A DNA stretch of 21,819 bases from positions 1 through 21,819 of IMG/VR virus record IMGVR_UViG_3300035698_010040. One strand, given 5' to 3'. The notes beneath the pieces were generated by a model. That model was not told where the DNA came from. It was given only the letters and a program-made list of their open reading frames with translations, and ran no database searches. Both the position numbers and the translations under genes were made by a program. This stretch comes from a virus. This document shows positions 6,201 to 11,559 of this stretch, in pieces. Within the stretch, counting starts at the first letter, position 1. The number at the start of each line of letters is the position of its first letter.

Positions 6201-6853
6201 TTGATTATTGCCTTCCTCCGGTTGACAAATTTCACGCCGGGAATAGTAGAATCCCCCTTAGTAATCTTTGCCATTTTGTTAAGTTTCGATTCATCGACAA
6301 TCAGATATTCCCTCGGAATTTTTGATTCATCCATAACTTCAGCTTGCCAGTTATCACGGTATTGAATCCCGGTATCCTTCTGAACTTCAATCTGTACCTC
6401 CACAATTTCGGGTTCCGCTTCAAGAACTGCTTCAGCTTCTTCTGTGAATCCAGCATCTTCAAGTTGTGTAGCAGTTTTCAAGGCTTCCTCTTCAGCGACT
6501 TTTCTCCGTTCTTCGTTTATCCGATTTTCTTCAGCACGCCGGGCTTCTTCCTTCTTATAATCATAATCACCGATTAACCGTTGATAAAATGTTTTGGCGG
6601 CATTTGCCGGGTCAAGATATTTCTTCCGCTGTTTCGTTGATTCCTTGTGAACATCGTTGGCTTTCTTAACAATAGGATCAAACGTTCCCTTGATTTCCTT
6701 CTCAAGAGCTGTGGCTGATGTGAGCCGTTCTTTTGCGATCTGGTAATCATCATCAGTAGTGATAATAAATCCAGCCTGTTCAGTTTTCAGTAATTCGGTT
6801 TTTCCAAGAAACTGTTCCCCCGGTTCTGTTTTCAGTTCTGCAAATGTTCCCAT
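6197..6853 (-). CDS. Helical protein between annealase and nuclease, 218 residues
   Basis: The middle of the protein (about residues 90-135) is a long charged helix rich in E, K and R (KEEARRAEENRINEERRKVA), probably a coiled coil. The C-terminal third (YRDNWQAEVMD, then IPGVKFVNRRKAI) resembles the conserved end of a widespread uncharacterised phage protein found in recombination modules. The N-terminal part is also helical. The ATG overlaps the ERF gene's TAA as TAATG. It probably works with its neighbours, for example as a scaffold or accessory to the nuclease, but that is inference from position only. Confidence 0.7.
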   Translation of the reverse strand: MGTFAELKTEPGEQFLGKTELLKTEQAGFIITTDDDYQIAKERLTSATALEKEIKGTFDPIVKKANDVHKESTKQRKKYLDPANAAKTFYQRLIGDYDYKKEEARRAEENRINEERRKVAEEEALKTATQLEDAGFTEEAEAVLEAEPEIVEVQIEVQKDTGIQYRDNWQAEVMDESKIPREYLIVDESKLNKMAKITKGDSTIPGVKFVNRRKAIIK

Positions 6854-7803
6854 TAAAAGATCTCCTGTTGTCCAGAGGTTTTTTTCTCTCTGATTTCTTT
6901 CACCTTTAATGTCTGGTCTTTCAGGACATTAAGATCCGACAAAGTTTTTGCGGCCGCAATATTCTCACGCATCATAGTTTGATCTTCTTCCGTGAAACAT
7001 TTGAGTTCCAGAAGATTTGCAATTCCCACAATTTCAGTGGCCCGTTCTCTTACCTTTTCCAATTCTTCAACAGTTTTGGAGGCTGTAATCTTTTCCTTGA
7101 TTCCAGTCTTATCAGCGGCGGTAAAAAAGTCATGCTCCAGAATTCCGGCAATCTCGGTTATCTTTTCCTGTCGGGCTGGGTCAGTCTTCTTTCCGGTTTT
7201 CTTTTCCGGTTCCGGGATTTCATCATCCTGAAAAACCTTCTTCACGTTTTCATCCGTGGCTTTTTCTGCCTGTTGTGCCTTGAAAGGATCTTCCGGTTCA
7301 GGTTCAGGAACGGGCTTCTTCTTTTCTTTTTTTTCGGGCGGTTTCATAGAGGAAGCAAGCGAAGCTGGTTCTCCTTCAATCCCCTGTTCTTCATTTTCCC
7401 TTCCAGCAATTCCCAGAATAGGTTGGATAGAATATCTTCTGGCAAAAGTGACAAGCTGACCGATAGTAGTAATAACCTTTTGTGCAGAAGTTCTCTCTCC
7501 ACGGACAAAAGGAAGAGTAAACGGCTCCGAATGTATAAACTCCCCGGATTCATGGAAAATCCAAGTTGTTACAGAAACACAATCCGAGGCTGTGACTGGC
7601 TCTTGATAAATTGTGATTTTATGTTTCCCAAGAATGGGAGTCACAATATCAAGAATTTCATACAGTTCAAGATATTCAAATTCATAAGCACGACTATCCT
7701 TCGGTGTAATTTTGGCTTTCCCTGTTTTTATAAACGATGGAAATTCAGCTTTCGCCGCTACAAAATTTTTCATCAGATTCGCTATTGACTCTGATCTTTG
7801 CAT
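6853..7803 (-). CDS. ERF-family ssDNA annealing recombinase
   Basis: Residues about 1-150 match the ERF superfamily. SIANLMKNFVAAKAEF is followed by YEFEYLELYEILDIVTPIL, TTWIFHESGE and then ITTIGQLVTFARRYSI and LGI. A Pro/Glu/Lys-rich linker follows (about 150-215). The C-terminus holds two tandem helical repeats of about 40 residues (near 220-259 and 263-301; compare ILEHDFFTAADK with LLELKCFTEEDQ). The family anneals complementary single strands in phage recombination. It is the first gene after a promoter with a palindromic operator and has a TAGGAG ribosome binding site. The repeats are outside the usual ERF core and may mediate partner or SSB contacts. Confidence 0.85.
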   Translation of the reverse strand: MQRSESIANLMKNFVAAKAEFPSFIKTGKAKITPKDSRAYEFEYLELYEILDIVTPILGKHKITIYQEPVTASDCVSVTTWIFHESGEFIHSEPFTLPFVRGERTSAQKVITTIGQLVTFARRYSIQPILGIAGRENEEQGIEGEPASLASSMKPPEKKEKKKPVPEPEPEDPFKAQQAEKATDENVKKVFQDDEIPEPEKKTGKKTDPARQEKITEIAGILEHDFFTAADKTGIKEKITASKTVEELEKVRERATEIVGIANLLELKCFTEEDQTMMRENIAAAKTLSDLNVLKDQTLKVKEIREKKTSGQQEIF

Positions 7804-7837
7804 TGATTAACTCCTATAAAATGTTTATTCTATGACA

Positions 7838-7898
7838 GAAGGCAACGCCTTCAACCCTAAATATCGGATACGGTCAATCTTTCCCACTGGCCGTATCC
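7838..7898 (-). other. Leader hairpins before the ERF gene
   Basis: Two perfect inverted repeats lie in the untranslated leader. An 8-bp stem GGATACGG/CCGTATCC (7866-7873 with 7891-7898, 17-nt loop) comes first. A 6-bp stem GAAGGC-GTT-GCCTTC (7852-7838) comes next, about 35 nt before the ATG. Neither is followed by a T-run, so they are not classical terminators. They could affect mRNA stability or translation of the recombination genes. Confidence 0.5.
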
Positions 7899-7905
7899 AA
7901 CTTTG

Positions 7906-7934
7906 ATTATACACTGTAAAGGTGTATTTGTATA
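7906..7934 (-). promoter_or_regulatory. Promoter of the recombination operon
   Basis: On the minus strand, TATACA (7934-7929), a 17-nt spacer and a perfect TATAAT (7911-7906) form a sigma70-type promoter. A TG directly precedes the -10. The -35 lies in the 16-bp palindrome at 7925-7940, so a bound repressor would block polymerase. It should transcribe the ERF gene and those that follow. Confidence 0.65.
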
Positions 7935-7940
7935 CAAATA
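7925..7940. promoter_or_regulatory. Perfect 16-bp palindromic operator candidate
   Basis: TATTTGTATACAAATA is a perfect palindrome centred on the -35 of the recombination promoter, right after the stop of the DUF932 gene. The core TGTATACAAA recurs only once more in an intergenic region, at the -35 of the promoter at 2423-2451. This is the size and symmetry expected for a dimeric helix-turn-helix repressor. No candidate repressor is in the window. Confidence 0.6.
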
Positions 7941-7942
7941 TT

Positions 7943-8980
7943 TTATGCTGATAATACCTCCCATTCTGACGGATTCAACTCTATTATCTGATTTCCAAGT
8001 TTCTCAAAATTATACTGAAGATCCTGAGATTCGGTTTCGTGAGCAAGATGTGTGATTCCATTTGACAAACCGTATCGGGTAAGATTCATTTCTGAAACCA
8101 TATTCGATAGCACAGATTCGCCTTGATCATCGGAAAGTCCAAACCGCTTAGTGACATTCTTGATAATGTTCTGCGGTTTAGCAATCTTATCTTCAGCCGC
8201 TTCACGGAGTTTCTTTACCTGAGTTTCAAAGGAGGAAAGGGTCAAAGCGTCTGCCAGAACATCTCTCATTCTGAGTTTGTAGGATTCCAGTTCAGCCCGG
8301 ATTGTATCATCATTAAAGATATCATAATCCTCTTCGTTTTCTCCAACCCTGCGGCCAACGTGATACCTTCTTAAAATGCTCTGAGATATCATCCCATTAC
8401 TACAGGCAAGCCTCCAGATCATAGCCTTGATATCAACGGCTCCAACACCAACTTCCGAGTTTGTAAGTACAACCCCGGCCCGGACAACATCCCCTGTTTT
8501 GACTTCCATTTCCAGATTCGGAAAAGTGACTTGAAGGTACATCCGGGTATCAGTCAGGGAAGTAGAAATAACCTCAAGATTTTGGTGTGAAGCAAGTGCT
8601 GGAAGAAAGGCCGAAAGAATAAAGTGATTATCAATCGGCTTGAATCGGTCAGAAAGAAAAGCTCTTGCTTTCCCGTCCAGTGTTCTCACAAGATTAGTTT
8701 GCGGTTTTTCCCTGAACCATTCATTAACATTTGCAGACCGGAGACCTGGGATTTCCAACATCTTGTCATAGTACTTCTTCGGGATTCCCAACTTAGTCGC
8801 AAGCTGTCCGTGAGCGTGTTCCGTAAGCTGTAAATCATCGTGCGTGACTTTCGGGATGAGTAAACTGGAATCATCAAACATCCTCATTTCTGGAGTTGAG
8901 ATAAGGTAATCATTCTTTACCTTTTCATGCCGTTCAACTTCCATTGCCAGATCTGTAAGATTCGAAATGTTTCCTCTCAT
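7943..8980 (-). CDS. DUF932-family phage/plasmid protein
   Basis: The 345-residue protein matches DUF932. An N-terminal LTEHAHGQLATKLGIPKKYY segment (about residues 52-71) is followed by VRTLDGKARAFLSDRFKPID, a central VGVGAVDIKAMIWRLACSNG block and a helical C-terminal part. The family is common on plasmids and phages beside SSB and annealing proteins. Its biochemical role is unsettled, although an early role in DNA replication or recombination is usual. Here it is the last gene of the operon that starts at 10304, and the next gene (ERF) has its own promoter. The ATG overlaps the stop of a 24-residue gene as ATGA. Confidence 0.85.
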   Translation of the reverse strand: MRGNISNLTDLAMEVERHEKVKNDYLISTPEMRMFDDSSLLIPKVTHDDLQLTEHAHGQLATKLGIPKKYYDKMLEIPGLRSANVNEWFREKPQTNLVRTLDGKARAFLSDRFKPIDNHFILSAFLPALASHQNLEVISTSLTDTRMYLQVTFPNLEMEVKTGDVVRAGVVLTNSEVGVGAVDIKAMIWRLACSNGMISQSILRRYHVGRRVGENEEDYDIFNDDTIRAELESYKLRMRDVLADALTLSSFETQVKKLREAAEDKIAKPQNIIKNVTKRFGLSDDQGESVLSNMVSEMNLTRYGLSNGITHLAHETESQDLQYNFEKLGNQIIELNPSEWEVLSA

Positions 8981-9051
8981 TTTTGTTCTCCTCTTTTTCG
9001 GGCAATCGCTTCTTTCCGTGTTCCCCGAAATTTCTTGTCAGATTTTTTCAT
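8977..9051 (-). CDS. 24-residue basic peptide gene
   Basis: An ideal ribosome binding site (AAGGAG, 6 nt from the ATG at 9051) precedes a 24-codon frame starting MKKSDKKFRGTRKEAIARKR. The frame ends in a TGA overlapping the DUF932 ATG as ATGA. The peptide is highly basic (11 Lys/Arg) and may bind nucleic acid. Alternatively the frame may serve only to couple translation to the DUF932 gene. The signals make translation likely; function is unknown. Confidence 0.6.
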   Translation of the reverse strand: MKKSDKKFRGTRKEAIARKRGEQK

Positions 9052-9131
9052 CTGTTTCTCCTTCGGCCTGTATCTTCAGCATCGGGCGGCCACCCCTCGA
9101 TGTACTCCCCGGAGGGAGTTTCAACTATCAG
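9048..9131 (-). CDS. Possible 27-residue gene with CTG start
   Basis: This frame has no ATG, GTG or TTG. It begins with a CTG (9131-9129) overlapping the previous stop as CTGA and ends in a TGA overlapping the next ATG as ATGA, exactly the coupling geometry used throughout the operon. The product would be LIVETPSGEYIEGWPPDAED plus an Arg-rich tail. A weak GGAA lies 7 nt upstream. The stable hairpin at 9104-9119 falls inside the frame, which argues against it. It may instead be a structured spacer. Confidence 0.3.
   Translation of the reverse strand: MIVETPSGEYIEGWPPDAEDTGRRRNR
9104..9119 (-). other. Intergenic C(UCCG)G hairpin
   Basis: The minus-strand transcript folds into a perfect 6-bp stem (ACTCCC with GGGAGT) closed by a UCCG loop on a C-G pair. 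That is a UNCG tetraloop, a very stable class. No T-run follows. It lies between the 101-residue gene and the 24-residue gene. A similar element occurs at 9741-9754. Confidence 0.6.
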
Positions 9132-9433
9132 GATACGGTTCCGTCAGAATTAAGGATATAAGTATAAGTTCCTATCCAGTTTCTCAGTTCTAATTCGGTA
9201 ATAACCCCCCATCCTGTAATCTTTGATTTATCAAGATTAAACTTCTCACAATCAAAAGCTGAAGATCGGATAAGCTGTGCCATTTTGTACTGAGGATCAG
9301 CCCCTCTGTTTTCTGTGAACTCTTTATTGAAAGATTCAAGCCAAGGTCTTGTTGATTCAGGGTTTCCGTCAAAATGTTTATAAAGTGCCACTCCGTCCAA
9401 TCCTTCTACTCTGATAATCGCCTGTGTACTCAT
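9128..9433 (-). CDS. Conserved phage protein of unknown function, 101 residues
   Basis: The pattern MSTQAIIRVEGLDGVALYKH, then DGNPESTRPWLESFNKEF and KITGWGVI, is a conserved small phage protein I recognise but whose function I do not know. The YKHFDG...W.ESFN block is its most typical part. No membrane segment is present. The ATG overlaps the SSB-like gene's TGA as ATGA, and AAGGAGTAAGA precedes it. Its position next to SSB suggests a part in early DNA metabolism, but that is only guilt by association. Confidence 0.7.
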   Translation of the reverse strand: MSTQAIIRVEGLDGVALYKHFDGNPESTRPWLESFNKEFTENRGADPQYKMAQLIRSSAFDCEKFNLDKSKITGWGVITELELRNWIGTYTYILNSDGTVS

Positions 9434-9717
9434 TTCTTACTCCTTATGATTTCAATATGTTCGGCTACGAAGATAACTCTCGGAGCCCTCCAGTCCATCT
9501 TTGCCCGTCCTATGAGTCTGATGTTTTTTCCATCAAAATCTTTAGGGTCATAATCAACAATAGCTTTCAATGTTTCACAGCGGAAAAAATTAACTTCCTT
9601 TACAGCTTCATCAGCTCTGTAATACCTTGTTACCTTCAATTCAAAAGTAACATGCTCCCCGGTGTTTTCACTGTTTTCTACCGTTCCTTCCATCAATACA
9701 GAATTCAAACTGTTCAT
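9430..9717 (-). CDS. Single-stranded DNA-binding protein-like OB fold
   Basis: The 95-residue protein follows the SSB OB-fold core. MNSLNSVLMEGTV (strand 1) is followed by FELKVTRYY, VKEVNFFRCETL, NIRLIGRAKMDW and VIFVAEHIEIIR. Spacing and order match bacterial SSB but the protein is short and lacks the acidic C-terminal tail used to recruit partners. The MNSLNSVL.EG start recalls spirochaete SSBs. The ribosome binding site TTAGGAGGC lies 5 nt upstream. It should coat single-stranded DNA during replication and recombination, together with the ERF protein. Confidence 0.7.
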   Translation of the reverse strand: MNSLNSVLMEGTVENSENTGEHVTFELKVTRYYRADEAVKEVNFFRCETLKAIVDYDPKDFDGKNIRLIGRAKMDWRAPRVIFVAEHIEIIRSKK

Positions 9718-9740
9718 AACAGCCTCCTAAGTTTTCTTTG

Positions 9741-9754
9741 ACCCCCGGAGGGGT
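9741..9754 (-). other. Intergenic C(UCCG)G hairpin
   Basis: On the minus strand, ACCCC and GGGGT form a perfect 5-bp stem with a UCCG loop on a C-G closing pair. It lies just after the stop of the 77-residue gene and before the SSB ribosome binding site, with no T-run. It resembles the element at 9104-9119. Confidence 0.6.
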
Positions 9755-9757
9755 AAT

Positions 9758-9991
9758 TTAATAAGGGTGAACCTTACTTAGATTAAACGAACTGTTTTTC
9801 TGTGTGAACCAATAAGGAAAATCGGTACACATGCGATACATCTTACCATCATCAGGGGCTTTAAATACGTCTATTGCTACGCTTTTGGGAAACCATCCTG
9901 CTGATACTAAAATAGCTTTATCAGTAACACCCTTAACTTCGCCATAATACTGTAAAGAATCGTGAACCTTAATATCATAAACGTCATTCAT
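9758..9991 (-). CDS. 77-residue protein of unknown function
   Basis: I chose the ATG at 9991 because AAAGGAG precedes it by 6 nt. The longer open frame would begin inside the previous gene and read through a hairpin. The product (MNDVYDIKVHDSLQYYGEVK, then ILVSAGWFPKSVAIDV) has alternating hydrophobic residues suggesting a small beta-rich fold. No domain is recognised. It is the second gene of the operon. Confidence 0.65.
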   Translation of the reverse strand: MNDVYDIKVHDSLQYYGEVKGVTDKAILVSAGWFPKSVAIDVFKAPDDGKMYRMCTDFPYWFTQKNSSFNLSKVHPY

Positions 9992-10006
9992 ATCGTTCTC
10001 CTTTGC

Positions 10007-10020
10007 CCCCCTGACGGGGT
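10007..10020 (-). other. Intergenic GC-rich hairpin
   Basis: On the minus strand, CCCC and GGGG form a short stem with a GUCA loop, followed by the ribosome binding site AAAGGAG. It sits in the same relative place as the two UCCG hairpins. It is weaker and is not a UNCG loop. Confidence 0.4.
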
Positions 10021-10046
10021 GTATCGCTGTGATTTGGATGTTGTCG

Positions 10047-10304
10047 TTAAACATTCAAGGTATTCCTGAAATCTTTCAGTGAGGCTGATCTTTCTTCTAT
10101 CTTATCAAGAATGTCGTTCATGAGGTTCATGAGGTTTCTGTCCGATATCGTTTCACTGAGCATGGAAGTTAAAAGGGTGATGATGTTTATATCTTCGGTT
10201 ATGGTCTGAACTTCGATTCCTTCATAAACGATCATATCATAGTCTTTGTCACTTTCGCAGTTGTATAAATAATCTCTAATCTCGGTAACTCTTGTTTCTG
10301 TCAT
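10047..10304 (-). CDS. First gene of the early operon, 85-residue helical acidic protein
   Basis: I place the start at ATG 10304, 8 nt after AGGGAG. The in-frame ATG at 10346 lies at the predicted transcription start and would be leaderless. The product (MTETRVTEIRDYLYNCESDK, then a helical NIITLLTSMLSETISDRNLM segment) is acidic and probably all helical. It is the first gene after the strongest promoter in the window and would be among the earliest expressed. No family is recognised. Confidence 0.65.
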   Translation of the reverse strand: MTETRVTEIRDYLYNCESDKDYDMIVYEGIEVQTITEDINIITLLTSMLSETISDRNLMNLMNDILDKIEERSASLKDFRNTLNV

Positions 10305-10352
10305 TGTGTTTCTCCCTGTTAATTTGGTTTCGTTTTCTTTATCCATACTCTA

Positions 10353-10380
10353 ATTATAGCACACATTTGCGTGTTGTCAA
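10353..10380 (-). promoter_or_regulatory. Consensus sigma70 promoter of the early operon
   Basis: On the minus strand, TTGACA (10380-10375), a 16-nt spacer and TATAAT (10358-10353) match the consensus at all 12 positions. The predicted start is near 10346, about 40 nt before the first ATG. The spacer contains the operator-like motif repeated at 10614-10627, so the promoter is probably repressed by a phage regulator. Confidence 0.85.
10364..10377. repeat. Operator-like 14-mer, copy 1
   Basis: CATTTGCGTGTTGT occurs here between and overlapping the promoter hexamers, and again 250 bp away at 10614-10627 in the same orientation. Flanking bases make it an imperfect inverted repeat (ACGCA/TGTGT). 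Binding here would block the early promoter. Confidence 0.6.
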
Positions 10381-10795
10381 CAAAAAGTTTTATTTATTTT
10401 ACGATTCTTTTATAGAAAAGCTGTGCTGAAAACAGGGTAAAATAGGGGTAAATTCAGGGATAATCCGACATATATGAGAGCTTTTAAGCGTAAAAGAACA
10501 GTTAATACTCTACAAGTGAGCTAAGTCCTTATGTAGTAGAGAGTTACATGCACTCTTATGAGTACACCCTGAAGCGTTTCTTTTGGAAAGTAGTATAGAT
10601 ATACCTTTATACGCATTTGCGTGTTGTGACGGCCCCTCAGCAAGCTGGTTTTTTAATAGGTATTGAAAATATAGAATTCCCCAGTCTAATATGGCAGAAT
10701 TAGCCTATCTACACCGATCCCCCGCCTGGGGAACCGTTTTATAGAGTGATTGTATAATGATCCCCGGATTACTGTATAAATAGCTGAGAAGTCCG
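10381..10795. other. Control region between late and early modules, no gene seen
   Basis: About 415 nt without a supportable coding frame on either strand. The part next to the early promoter is AT-rich. Plus-strand G-triplets with a loose period (AGGGTAAAA, AGGGGTAAA, AGGGATAA near 10435-10462) could be iteron-like. The second operator copy is at 10614-10627. A moderate plus-strand promoter candidate lies at 10663-10692 (TTGAAA, 18 nt, TAATAT). A 5-bp plus-strand hairpin (TCCCC/GGGGA near 10719) followed by CCGTTTT could end a very short transcript. I see no tRNA and no clear terminator for the late operon. Confidence 0.4.
10614..10627. repeat. Operator-like 14-mer, copy 2
   Basis: This is an exact copy of CATTTGCGTGTTGT, extended on the left so that ACGCA and TGCGT form a perfect inverted repeat around two bases. 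No strong promoter overlaps this copy. It could be an auxiliary operator for DNA looping with copy 1. Confidence 0.55.
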
Positions 10796-11263
10796 TTAAG
10801 GCCATACAGACTGGATTGTCAGAGCTGTTCCTTCGAGAATGTTTAATATTATAGAAATATCCCGGAGTGTTTTGATTTTGGCAATATCTTTGTAGAGCTG
10901 TTGAATCTTATCATCCTGAGCCCGAATCGTTTCTTCAGAGACTTTCACGTAGTTCTGAAAGAATGTCTCTCGCTCTGTCTGACAGGTCTGTAATCTCTTG
11001 ATTTCGATCCCTTGTTCTCCGACTAAGTTCTGCGATTCTGTCAGCTCTGTCTTTACTCCGGACAACTCCTGCTGAAGCTCTACTGATAGTGCCACTAAGC
11101 TGTTGATTTCGATCTGCTGTTCCTTTAATAATTTCTGCTGAGTTTCGATCACGATCTCTAATTCGTCCAGAAATTGATTTAAGCTCTCTGATTCCTGACT
11201 CGGCAATCCGGTTAGCATCGTTGTAATCAGAACCAGAACCAAGAAGATTTTTCTTCCGTACAT
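10796..11263 (-). CDS. Secreted coiled-coil protein overlapping the spanin-like gene
   Basis: The 155-residue protein has a signal-peptide-like start (MYGRKIFLVLVLITTMLTG), a long heptad-rich region (about residues 28-130, including LDELEIVIETQQKLLKEQQI) and a hydrophobic C-terminus. No lipobox cysteine is present, so it is not a standard Rz1-type outer-membrane spanin. Its first 329 nt are also read in another frame by the upstream TM/coiled-coil gene. GGTGAT, complementary to the 16S 3' end, lies 7 nt before the ATG. It probably takes part in envelope disruption in lysis, or is a periplasmic structural protein. This is the last late gene before the control region. Confidence 0.55.
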   Translation of the reverse strand: MYGRKIFLVLVLITTMLTGLPSQESESLNQFLDELEIVIETQQKLLKEQQIEINSLVALSVELQQELSGVKTELTESQNLVGEQGIEIKRLQTCQTERETFFQNYVKVSEETIRAQDDKIQQLYKDIAKIKTLRDISIILNILEGTALTIQSVWP

Positions 11264-11348
11264 ATAGTATCACCGCCCCTACCAGAAATATGATGAAGCC
11301 AACTTTTATATATGCTGAATGTTTTCGTAGCGTGTTAAGGACTTTCAT
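10935..11348 (-). CDS. Inner-membrane spanin-like (Rz-type) protein
   Basis: The 137-residue protein has one N-terminal membrane helix (about residues 14-30, YIKVGFIIFLVGAVILYV) then a charged helical ectodomain rich in Arg, Asp and Glu (about 40-137). That is the architecture of an i-spanin. AAGGAAGAT precedes the ATG at 11348, which overlaps the stop of the small membrane protein upstream by 14 nt. Its last 329 nt overlap the start of the next gene in a different frame, as in nested Rz/Rz1 pairs. Its place after a holin candidate supports a lysis role. Sequence alone does not prove function. Confidence 0.55.
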   Translation of the reverse strand: MKVLNTLRKHSAYIKVGFIIFLVGAVILYVRKKNLLGSGSDYNDANRIAESGIRELKSISGRIRDRDRNSAEIIKGTADRNQQLSGTISRASAGVVRSKDRADRIAELSRRTRDRNQEITDLSDRARDILSELRESL

Positions 11349-11559
11349 TTATCTTCCTTGCATTTTCAAGTTTCGTTTTCAGTGGAGTTCCACCGAAAGC
11401 AACGCCAGCTTGAGCCCCTATGAATGTCAACATCCAAGGCATCGGCAAAATAAACACTTCCATTTTTATCGGGAAAAAGAATACGATTACCAGCCATGAA
11501 AGGATCAATAATCCTACTTCAATAGGCCAAGCCCACTGTACAAATTTTAATGGTTTCAT
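11335..11559 (-). CDS. Two-helix small membrane protein, holin candidate
   Basis: The 74-residue protein has two hydrophobic segments (VGLLILSWLVIVFFFP, about 15-30, and the stretch from VFILPMPWMLTFIGAQ, about 35-56) separated by a short charged turn. A charged C-terminus (KTKLENARKINE) follows. Size, two helices and location directly before the spanin-like gene fit a class II holin. It also resembles nothing specific enough to name. The ATG overlaps the upstream TGA as ATGA. A phage membrane protein with another role remains possible. Confidence 0.5.
   Translation of the reverse strand: MKPLKFVQWAWPIEVGLLILSWLVIVFFFPIKMEVFILPMPWMLTFIGAQAGVAFGGTPLKTKLENARKINESP

Noticed and set aside
6979-7788. 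269-codon plus-strand open frame opposite the ERF gene
   Set aside because: It is a Phe/Ser/Arg-rich shadow of the ERF gene's biased codons. No known motif and no upstream signals.
9992-10054. Longer N-terminus for the 77-residue gene starting at 10054
   Set aside because: It would overlap the previous gene's end and translate a hairpin. The ATG at 9991 has AAAGGAG.
10305-10346. Upstream ATG at 10346 for the first early gene
   Set aside because: It coincides with the predicted transcription start of a consensus promoter, so it would be leaderless, while 10304 has AGGGAG at good spacing.
10381-10795. Searched for tRNA, CRISPR repeats and short genes in the control region
   Set aside because: No T-loop-like GTTCRANNC with matching acceptor arms, no regularly spaced repeats, and only very short frames without ribosome binding sites (for example a 16-codon plus frame near 10478).
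10796-11348. A sequencing frameshift joining the two overlapping frames into one gene
   Set aside because: Each frame has its own start, ribosome binding site and N-terminal hydrophobic segment, and both stay open for over 300 nt in the overlap, which a single frameshift does not explain.
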